Assembly (NCBI GenBank): GCA_039908345.1
Contig: JAMOBD010000003.1
Span: 40,294-104,293, forward strand
DNA: 64,000 bases
DNA from: Magnetospirillum sp. WYHS-4
GTDB lineage: Bacteria; Pseudomonadota; Alphaproteobacteria; Rhodospirillales; GLO-3
Reading direction: 5' to 3'
The notes below the pieces were generated by a model. It was not told the DNA's origin, did not search any database, and was given only the letters and a program-made list of their open reading frames with translations. Below, in pieces: positions 54,815 to 61,919 of the stretch. Position 1 is the stretch's first letter; every line of letters starts with the position of its first letter. Both the position numbers and the translations under genes were made by a program.

Positions 54815-55651
54815 ATGACCGCCACCGCCCGCGTCAACCGCCGGCAACCCCTGTCGGCGTTGCTCAACATCATGTGCGGCGCCGCCGAGAAGGTAGGACG
54901 CAAGCTGGTGCGCGACTTCGGGGAGATCGAACACCTCCAGGTTTCCCGCAAGGGGCCGGCCGATTTCGTCTCCGCCGCCGACCGCCGCGCCGAGGAGATG
55001 CTGCGCGCCGAATTGGCGAAGGCGCGCCCGAAGTACGGTTTCCTGTTGGAGGAATCGGGTCAGATCTGCGGCGAAGACACCTGCAACACCTGGATCGTCG
55101 ACCCCTTGGACGGCACCACCAACTTCCTGCATGGCATACCCCATTTCGCCATCTCCATCGGTCTGGAGCGGGACGGCGAGGTCGTGGCGGGCGTGATCTA
55201 TTCTCCAGTCCAGGACGAACTCTTCTGGGCCGAAAAGGGCAGCGGCGCCTTCATGAACGGCCGCCGCCTGCGGGTTGCGGCTCGTACCGACCTGTCGGAA
55301 TGCGTTTTCGCCACCGGCATCCCCTTCAAGGGCACCCGCGACCACAAGCTCTTCCTGCGCCAACTGGAAGGCGTCATGGCGGTTTCGGCCGGCGTGCGTC
55401 GATTCGGCTCGGCGGCCCTCGACATGGCCTATGTGGCGGCCGGGCGCTTCGACGGCTACTGGGAAACCGACATCCGTCCCTGGGACATGGCGGCAGGTAT
55501 CGTGATCGCCCGCGAGTCCGGCTGTTTGGTCACCGATCTGGCCGGCGGCCAGAAGATGATGGAGACCGGCAGCGTGCTTTGCGCCGGCAGCCGGTTGCAC
55601 GGGCCGTTGGGCGAATTGCTGGCCAAGGCGGCGCCCGGTCCGGCCGATTGA
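54815..55651 (+). CDS. Inositol monophosphatase family protein (SuhB-like)
   Basis: The 278-residue protein has the IMPase metal motifs: FVSAADRRAEEML, WIVDPLDGTTNFLHG (about 91-105) and WDMAAGIVIARESG (about 225-238). The family hydrolyses inositol-1-phosphate or related sugar phosphates; SuhB also acts in rRNA antitermination. It lies 6 bp after efp, so the two form an operon. Confidence 0.93.
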   Translation: MTATARVNRRQPLSALLNIMCGAAEKVGRKLVRDFGEIEHLQVSRKGPADFVSAADRRAEEMLRAELAKARPKYGFLLEESGQICGEDTCNTWIVDPLDGTTNFLHGIPHFAISIGLERDGEVVAGVIYSPVQDELFWAEKGSGAFMNGRRLRVAARTDLSECVFATGIPFKGTRDHKLFLRQLEGVMAVSAGVRRFGSAALDMAYVAAGRFDGYWETDIRPWDMAAGIVIARESGCLVTDLAGGQKMMETGSVLCAGSRLHGPLGELLAKAAPGPAD

Positions 55652-55747
55652 GCAAAGCGGTTGTCTGCGAGCGGCCCCTTGGCTATGTTGGGACGGGAGA
55701 GTTTCGCCCCGGCGCGTAAAGGCGGCCAGGGGCAGGGGAGGCGGTTC

Positions 55748-56770
55748 ATGATCGAGGCTCGGCGGCACATCCGGTCCAGGCTTCTGACGGCAGCGGGCGC
55801 AGGAGCCCTGGTTATTGCCGCCATGGGAACGGCATCGGCCCAATATTCTGACTCGGTGGTGGTCGATTATAGCGTCATCGACGGTGGCCGCGCGGGTGGC
55901 CTGTCCGGCGCGCCCGTTCTTGGTGTCACCACCTATTCCGGTCCCAGCTACGGCGGCGGACAGCTTCGCATGCCGGGATCGGCGATCCCCCAATCGCAAT
56001 TCTATCCGCCGGCCGGCTTGACCATGCCCCAGGCTTCCGGCGGCGCGGCAAGCGTTTCCGATTTCGCACCGCCCCCCAGGACGACGGCCGAGCCACGCAG
56101 GAAGAAAAAGGAAGCGGTGCCGCAGCAAGTCGCCAGGGCCCCGGCGCCACAGGCCAAGATCGACGTTCCCGCGGCTCCGCCCGCTCCGCCGGCCAAGCCG
56201 GCCATCGAGCTGCCTTCGGCGCCGCCGGCCGCCCCCGAACCGCCGGCCGCCAAGAGGCCTTCCGCGCCGCCGGCCCCGCTTGAGCCTCCGGCACCTCCGG
56301 TCAGAAAGGCCGAACCGCCTCCCGCTCCAAAGCCGGTCGCACCGCCGGCACCGCCGGCCCTGAAGAAGGTCGAACCGACGCAACCGACCGAACTCGCCCG
56401 GGTGGAACCCAAGTCGACTTCCACAGCCCCCCCCGCCGGGTCGGAGGCAGTCTCCGGAACCGTCGCTCACAAGGTCGTCTTCCAGGGCGAGGGCGCCTCC
56501 GTTCCCGCCGCTTCCAAGGACTCGCTGAAGGCCCTGTCCGACAAGATCAACGCCAACGAGGAACAACGGCTGCAACTGGTCGCCTATGCGTCCGGCCCCG
56601 CCGTGACGCCGAGCAGCGCCCGCCGGCTGTCCCTGTCGCGGGCCCTTGCGGTGCGCAGCCTGCTGATCGACAATGGTGTCCGGAGTACGCGCATCGACGT
56701 GCGCGCCCTGGGCGACAAGCCGGCTGGTGAGCCAGCCAACCGGGTCGATGTGATGATCGTCGACCGCTAA
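55748..56770 (+). CDS. Proline-rich OmpA-domain periplasmic protein
   Basis: The 340-residue protein has a signal peptide (about 1-28, ending ASAQ), an N-terminal region with GAPVLGVTTYSGPSYG, a strongly Pro/Ala-rich linker (about 120-235, repeated APPAPPA patterns), and a C-terminal OmpA-like peptidoglycan-binding domain (LVAYASGPAVTPSSARRLSLSRALAVRSLLIDNGV). The long linker could span the periplasm. ATG 55748 follows AGGGGAGG. It begins a group of three envelope genes. Confidence 0.75.
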   Translation: MIEARRHIRSRLLTAAGAGALVIAAMGTASAQYSDSVVVDYSVIDGGRAGGLSGAPVLGVTTYSGPSYGGGQLRMPGSAIPQSQFYPPAGLTMPQASGGAASVSDFAPPPRTTAEPRRKKKEAVPQQVARAPAPQAKIDVPAAPPAPPAKPAIELPSAPPAAPEPPAAKRPSAPPAPLEPPAPPVRKAEPPPAPKPVAPPAPPALKKVEPTQPTELARVEPKSTSTAPPAGSEAVSGTVAHKVVFQGEGASVPAASKDSLKALSDKINANEEQRLQLVAYASGPAVTPSSARRLSLSRALAVRSLLIDNGVRSTRIDVRALGDKPAGEPANRVDVMIVDR

Positions 56771-56818
56771 CCCGTAATGGGGATGCCCCCGTCCCCGATG
56801 ACAGAGGAGACGGGCGCC

Positions 56819-58009
56819 ATGGCGAAACCGCGGCGCTACCTGGTACGGATGATTATGTTCGTGCTGGCGGTGGGGATCTTGATCGGCCTGCTGCATCAGC
56901 CGTTGCTGGCCGCCTTCATGAACAATGTGCCGCTGAACGGCCTGATCCTGGGCGTGTTCATCATCGGCATCGCCTTCAATTTCCGCCAAGTCGCACTGCT
57001 CTATCCCGAGGCCGTTTGGCTGGAAGGCTTCATGCGCGACCGGCCGGCCATGTCGGGCGCCAAGCCTCCGCGCCTGTTGGCCCCCATGGCGACCATGCTG
57101 GGCGAGAAGCGGGAGAAGTTCACCCTCTCGGCCCTGTCGACCCGCTCGCTGCTGGACGGTATCGCCTCGCGACTGGACGAATCCCGCGACATGTCGCGCT
57201 ACACCATCGGCCTGTTGATCTTCCTCGGCCTGCTGGGGACCTTCTGGGGCCTGATGGAAACCGTCGGGTCCATCCACCGGGTAATCGCCGGCATGACCGT
57301 TTCGGGCAACGATATCGCCTCCACCTTCGCCGAACTGAAAAAAAGCCTGGAAACGCCCCTGGCGGGCATGGGCACCGCCTTCAGCACCTCCCTGTTCGGC
57401 TTGGCGGGATCGCTTGTGCTGGGATTCCTCGACCTGCAGGCGGGCCAGGCCCAGAACCGCTTCTACAACGACCTGGAGGAATGGTTGTCCAGCCTCACCC
57501 GTCTATCCAGCGGCGCCCTTTCGAGCGAGGGCGATACCGGCGGCGTACCGGCCTACGTCCAGGCCTTGCTGGAACAAACGGCCGAGAGCCTGGAAAACCT
57601 CCAACGGACCCTGGCCCGCGGCGAAGAAGGACGCATCGCGGCCAACAACAACCTGATGGCCCTGGGCGACCGCATCGGCACCCTGACCGACCACATGCGC
57701 ACCGAGCAGTCCCTGATGCTCAAGCTGGCCGAAGGCCAAGCCGAACTGCGCCCGGTATTGATGCGCCTGGCCGAAGCCTATTCCTCCCAGGCCCGACCGG
57801 CCGCTGCCGTGGCGGCACCGTCGGGAGCAATGGACGAGACCACGCGCACCCACATCCGCAACATCGATCTCTACATGGCGCGGCTGGTCGAGGACCTGCA
57901 TGCCGGGCGGGACCAACTGGTGCAGCAGATCCGAAGCGAGATCAAGTTGCTCGCCCGCACCATCGCCGCCGCGGACCGGCCGTCGTCCGGCCCCGGACCG
58001 GGCCGCTAG
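56819..58009 (+). CDS. MotA/TolQ/ExbB-like proton channel protein
   Basis: The 396-residue protein has N-terminal membrane helices (about 9-28, 35-55), a cytoplasmic segment, and a second helix pair (about 125-145 and 170-205, MGTAFSTSLFGLAGSLVLGF) typical of MotA/TolQ/ExbB, followed by a long helical tail (about 210-395). With the next gene it forms a stator-like pair. ATG 56819 follows GAGGAG; the start at 56777 is less likely. Confidence 0.75.
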   Translation: MAKPRRYLVRMIMFVLAVGILIGLLHQPLLAAFMNNVPLNGLILGVFIIGIAFNFRQVALLYPEAVWLEGFMRDRPAMSGAKPPRLLAPMATMLGEKREKFTLSALSTRSLLDGIASRLDESRDMSRYTIGLLIFLGLLGTFWGLMETVGSIHRVIAGMTVSGNDIASTFAELKKSLETPLAGMGTAFSTSLFGLAGSLVLGFLDLQAGQAQNRFYNDLEEWLSSLTRLSSGALSSEGDTGGVPAYVQALLEQTAESLENLQRTLARGEEGRIAANNNLMALGDRIGTLTDHMRTEQSLMLKLAEGQAELRPVLMRLAEAYSSQARPAAAVAAPSGAMDETTRTHIRNIDLYMARLVEDLHAGRDQLVQQIRSEIKLLARTIAAADRPSSGPGPGR

Positions 58010-58012
58010 GCC

Positions 58013-59074
58013 ATGGCGGGCAGTATCAGCCGCAGTCGTTTGCGCGCAGGTGCCGACATCTGGCCCGGTTTCGTCGACGCTTTGGCCAATCTGCTTCTAG
58101 TCGTCATCTTCCTGCTCACCCTGTTCGTGGTGGCGCAGTTCCTGCTGACCGAGGCCCTGTCAGGTCGCGACGAGGCGCTCAAGCGCCTGCAGGGCCAAGT
58201 GGGCGAATTGGCCGACCTCCTTGCCCTGGAGCGCAAGGCCAATCAGGACCTCTCGGGTAACTTGGCCATGCTGTCCGAGGAATTGCAGGCCACCGTGCGG
58301 GCACGTGACGAGTTCAAATTGGCGGTCGACGCCACCGAGCAGGAGCGTTCCGAGGCCGCGGCCCTCATCCAGGAAGTCGCCGCCCTCAAGGCCCTCAAGG
58401 AAGACCTGGAAAGGCAGGTGGCCGGCGAACGGAACGTCTCCGCCGAAGCCGCCGCCCAGGTCGCCCTGCTGAACCGCCAGATCGCCGCCCTGCACCAGCA
58501 GATGGCGGCCCTCACCGCCACCTTGGCCGAGTCCGAAGCCAAGGCCAAGGAACAGAACGTCCAGATCGAGGCCCTGGGCCAGCGGCTCAACGCCGCCCTG
58601 GCCGGCAAGGTGCAAGAACTTGTCAAGTACCGCTCGGAATTCTTCGGCCGCTTGCGCGAGGCCCTGGGCAGCCATAGCGACTTCCAGGTGGTGGGAGACC
58701 GCTTCGTCTTCCAGTCGGAGGTACTGTTCGATACCGCATCCGCCGACCTGGGCGAGGCCGGCAAGAGGCAGCTCGACCGGCTCGCCAAGGCCCTGAAGGA
58801 TGTCTCGGCGCGCATCCCGGCCGACCTGCAGTGGATACTGCGGGTGGACGGCCATACCGACCGGGTGCCCATCGCCACGCCCCGCTTTCCCTCCAACTGG
58901 GAACTGTCGGCCGGGCGGGCGATCTCGGTGGTCCGCTACTTGAACGGCCAGGGTATTCCGTCGGAACGCATGGTGGCGGCAGGATTCGGCGAGTTCCAGC
59001 CCTTCGACTCCGGCAAGGACGAAGCCGCCATGCGCCGCAACCGCCGCATCGAGTTCAAGCTCACCGACCGGTGA
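58013..59074 (+). CDS. MotB/OmpA-like peptidoglycan-binding stator protein with coiled coil
   Basis: The 353-residue protein has one membrane helix (about 22-47) with an aspartate at its start (PGFVDALANLLLVVIF), a periplasmic coiled coil (about 50-205) and a C-terminal OmpA domain (about 225-353: LFDTASADLGEAGKRQLDRL, VDGHTDRVP, NRRIEFKL). It starts 3 bp after the MotA/ExbB-like gene. The pair resembles TolQR/MotAB-type motors; a flagellar role is not indicated by neighbours. Confidence 0.82.
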   Translation: MAGSISRSRLRAGADIWPGFVDALANLLLVVIFLLTLFVVAQFLLTEALSGRDEALKRLQGQVGELADLLALERKANQDLSGNLAMLSEELQATVRARDEFKLAVDATEQERSEAAALIQEVAALKALKEDLERQVAGERNVSAEAAAQVALLNRQIAALHQQMAALTATLAESEAKAKEQNVQIEALGQRLNAALAGKVQELVKYRSEFFGRLREALGSHSDFQVVGDRFVFQSEVLFDTASADLGEAGKRQLDRLAKALKDVSARIPADLQWILRVDGHTDRVPIATPRFPSNWELSAGRAISVVRYLNGQGIPSERMVAAGFGEFQPFDSGKDEAAMRRNRRIEFKLTDR

Positions 59075-59097
59075 CCGTTTCTGGTAAGATCGGGCCC

Positions 59098-59298
59098 ATG
59101 AACGAGAACCGGGCCACTCTCGACAAACTGGAACGCCTGCGCCAGGAGCACCGCGACCTGGACGACGTGATCGCACGCCTGACCGAAAACCCGACCGTCG
59201 ACCGGCTACGCCTGCAGCGCCTGAAAAAGCGCAAGTTGCTGCTCAAGGACGAGATATCCGCCCTCGAAAACATGCTGATTCCCGACATCATCGCTTGA
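59098..59298 (+). CDS. DUF465 (YdcH-like) small protein
   Basis: The 66-residue helical protein contains the DUF465 pattern LERLRQEHRDLDDVIARL, LQRLKKRKLLLKDEISALE. These small proteins are common in proteobacteria; function unknown. It overlaps the convergent GGDEF gene by 11 bp. Confidence 0.8.
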   Translation: MNENRATLDKLERLRQEHRDLDDVIARLTENPTVDRLRLQRLKKRKLLLKDEISALENMLIPDIIA

Positions 59299-60070
59299 CC
59301 GGCGTTTCCCAGGGCGAGGCAAGCTTGGCCTCCAGCAACCGGTCCTCCATCTCCACAAGGTCCCGGTCGGCATCGGCCACCACGCTTTCCGGCGTCTCCC
59401 CGGCGGAGATTGGACGGACGGCCCCCTCCGCCTCGAAGGGGATCGGCGTGCCTTCCCAGGTGACGCGCTGGCGATTGAGCGTCGCCACAATCTCGCGGAT
59501 CTTCTCGGCAGCCCCCTGCTCGTAGGCCAGGGCCAGAACGATGCCGAAATCACCATCGGAAATCGCACCGATCGCATCGGTCTCGCGTACCGAGTCGTTC
59601 ATCAGATCGGCGGCGAAGACTTGCATCGCATCGGCGGTCCGGCGGCCGAACCGGCGGCGCACGGCCTCGGTATTGCGCAGATGGATCAGGCCGAAGACGG
59701 AAGCGATGCCCGTGCGTCGGGCTCGTTCCGCCGCCTTTCCTATCTCGCGCAACAAGGCGCGGCGGTTCAGCACCGGAAGGTAGGAATGGTGGGTGATCAG
59801 CTCTTCCAAGTAGGCAACCCGCTCCTGGGCGAGGTCGGCATCGCGGCGTTCGTGCTCCAACTCGGCCATCAGGCCGGCGATGGCCTTCTGCACGGCGGGG
59901 GTCAACTCGCGCGGCGAAAGACCAAGAAACTCGGTCGCGTCACGCGCCGGGGCCCTGTAGGCGCCATGATTGGAATGCTGCTGGCCGCCAGGTTGACGGC
60001 GCTGCCAGCGCGGCCGCGCGTCGGTGGAATGGACGACGTCGATACGGCTGAGTTCGGTATTGTCGACCAT
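59288..60070 (-). CDS. Degenerate GGDEF-domain protein
   Basis: The 260-residue cytoplasmic protein has an N-terminal helical region and a C-terminal GGDEF fold (YLPVLNRRALLREI, RFGRRTADAMQVFAADLMN). The active-site GGDEF is replaced by SDGDF (in AISDGDFGIVL), so diguanylate cyclase activity is doubtful; such proteins often bind GTP or act as regulators. ATG 60070 follows AAAGGG. A 6-bp inverted repeat (CTCTTA/TAAGAG, 60093-60107) lies just upstream on this strand. Confidence 0.8.
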   Translation of the reverse strand: MVDNTELSRIDVVHSTDARPRWQRRQPGGQQHSNHGAYRAPARDATEFLGLSPRELTPAVQKAIAGLMAELEHERRDADLAQERVAYLEELITHHSYLPVLNRRALLREIGKAAERARRTGIASVFGLIHLRNTEAVRRRFGRRTADAMQVFAADLMNDSVRETDAIGAISDGDFGIVLALAYEQGAAEKIREIVATLNRQRVTWEGTPIPFEAEGAVRPISAGETPESVVADADRDLVEMEDRLLEAKLASPWETPVKR

Positions 60071-60155
60071 GGGCTTCTGCCCTTTCAAGTCCCTCTTATC
60101 CTAAGAGTAGGCTCGCATCATACCACCTTCGACAGCCCTCCGCCATCCAGCCTCT

Positions 60156-61892
60156 TCACGAGAATGCCGCGAATACCCGCTTGGCCCAGCCCCGGTAGCC
60201 CGGCTCGGCGCCCACGCCCTGCAACCAGTCCTGCACCGGAATGAAGAAACCGGTCTTGGGGCGGTTGAGGATCACCTCGGGCAGCCGCGCCCCGACCGCC
60301 CGGGCCATGTCGCGCTTGCCGGCCTCCAGGGCCGCGATGGCGCGGAACAGGCCGATATCCACCAGGGGAACCCGGATTTCCAGGGAATGGGCCATGCCGG
60401 CCCAGTCGGCGTCGCGCAGAAGCTGGTTGCGCATGTACCAGCTCGTTTCCAGGACCTGGACCTTGCGGCGCGGGTCGGCCAGGGGCGCCTGCAAGGCGTC
60501 CAACCGCGCCAGGGGATCGAGCCGCCGCCAGCCTTCGCGGACCAGGTCGGGGTCCAGCGCCTCGGGGAGTTCCCAGGGCATGAAGAGGCCGCGCCGCAGC
60601 AGGTAGGCGTCGCCGTAGCGAGTGCCGTATTCCAGCACTCCCGCCCACTTCGGCGAGGTCCGTCCCCTGAGGAAGGAAGCGGAGACTGCCCGCAGCCCCT
60701 TGCCCAGCACCCGTCCGCCGGGAATCCAGCCGAGCGCGCCGACCAGTCTGGGAACCTGGCGGAAGGTGTCGTAGCCGCCGAACAGTTCGTCGCCACCCAG
60801 GCCCGATAGCGCCACCTTCAGTCCGGTTTCCCGTGCCGCCCTGGCCACAAAGTATGTATTGACGCCATCGATGGTCGGCTGGTCCATGGCAGCCAACAGG
60901 TCATCGCGAGCGGCAGCGAAATCGGGGGCGGCCACCCGACGCGTCCGGTGGGCGGTGGCGAAGGCGCGGGCGGCGGCCTCGGCGAAAGGAACCTCGTCTC
61001 TCGCGGTCCCGCGGAATTCCTCGAACCCCAGGGTAAAGGAATGCAGCCCCGCCCCATGGGCCTCGGAAGCCAGGGCGGCGATGGTCGCCGAGTCCAGACC
61101 CGCCGACAAGAACACGCCGACAGGAACATCGGCCACCAAGTGATGGGCGATGCTGTCCCGCAAGGCCTCCGGCAAGTCGCTCGCCGGCCCGGGGGCTGCC
61201 AGTTCGCATCCCAGATCGAAGAAGGCCGACGGCTCTGCCGAGCCCTTTTCGTCCGCCCAGAGGGTATGGCCGGCCGGCAGGGACCGGACCGCCCGGTCGA
61301 TGGTGAAGGGCTCGGGCACCGCGCCGAACAGGAAGAAGCCAACCGCCCCCGCCGCGTCCAGTCCGCCGCTCAGGCCGCCGGCTTGCAAAGCCTTGACCTG
61401 CGAGGCGAAGGCCAGGCCCCGCCCATCGTCCGCGTAATAGAGAGGCTTGATGCCGAAGGGATCGCGCGCCAGCAGGAGCCCCCGCTTGTCCAGGTCCCAG
61501 ATGGCGAAGGCGTACATGCCGCGCAGGCGTTCCACCAGAGCCCGCCCGTCGCGACGGTAGAGTTGCAGCAAGACCTCGGTATCCGTCGCCGTGGCGAAGC
61601 GCACGCCCTGGGCCTCCAACTCCGCCCGCAAAACCTTGTAATTGTAGATCTCGCCATTGAAGACGATGACCAACCGCCCGTCGGCCGAGACCATGGGCTG
61701 GGCCCCGGCATCGCCAAGACCGATGATGGCGAGGCGGCGATGGGCGAATCCGACCCGTCCATCCTCGGCGATCCAGGTACCGGCCCCATCGGGCCCGCGC
61801 CGGACCATGGAATCGCGCATGGCCTCCAGCCCCGCCCGATCCACCGGAGGCGCCTCCCTGCCATAAGCGAAAAGTCCGGCGATCCCGCACAT
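60156..61892 (-). CDS. Glutamine-dependent asparagine synthetase (AsnB family)
   Basis: The 578-residue protein starts MCGIAGLFAYG, placing the nucleophile Cys at position 2 (Cys1 after Met removal), followed by the class II glutaminase domain (FNGEIYNYKVLRAELE, TDTEVLLQLY). The synthetase domain follows with the PPi loop SAGLDSATIA (about 263-272; SGGLDS in most relatives) and LSGLGGDELFGGYDTF. It makes asparagine or an amide in a surface polysaccharide pathway. I chose ATG 61892, not 61904 (MKAG-M): only the former exposes the catalytic Cys. The CRISPR array begins 28 bp upstream on the other side. Confidence 0.9.
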   Translation of the reverse strand: MCGIAGLFAYGREAPPVDRAGLEAMRDSMVRRGPDGAGTWIAEDGRVGFAHRRLAIIGLGDAGAQPMVSADGRLVIVFNGEIYNYKVLRAELEAQGVRFATATDTEVLLQLYRRDGRALVERLRGMYAFAIWDLDKRGLLLARDPFGIKPLYYADDGRGLAFASQVKALQAGGLSGGLDAAGAVGFFLFGAVPEPFTIDRAVRSLPAGHTLWADEKGSAEPSAFFDLGCELAAPGPASDLPEALRDSIAHHLVADVPVGVFLSAGLDSATIAALASEAHGAGLHSFTLGFEEFRGTARDEVPFAEAAARAFATAHRTRRVAAPDFAAARDDLLAAMDQPTIDGVNTYFVARAARETGLKVALSGLGGDELFGGYDTFRQVPRLVGALGWIPGGRVLGKGLRAVSASFLRGRTSPKWAGVLEYGTRYGDAYLLRRGLFMPWELPEALDPDLVREGWRRLDPLARLDALQAPLADPRRKVQVLETSWYMRNQLLRDADWAGMAHSLEIRVPLVDIGLFRAIAALEAGKRDMARAVGARLPEVILNRPKTGFFIPVQDWLQGVGAEPGYRGWAKRVFAAFS

Positions 61893-61919
61893 ACCGGCCT
61901 TCATAGCGCCCGGCGAGGA

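Noticed and set aside
56819..59074. Zorya anti-phage system
   Set aside because: Only a ZorAB-like layout is present; no ZorC, ZorD or ZorE gene is adjacent, and MotA/ExbB plus OmpA pairs are common in envelope biology.
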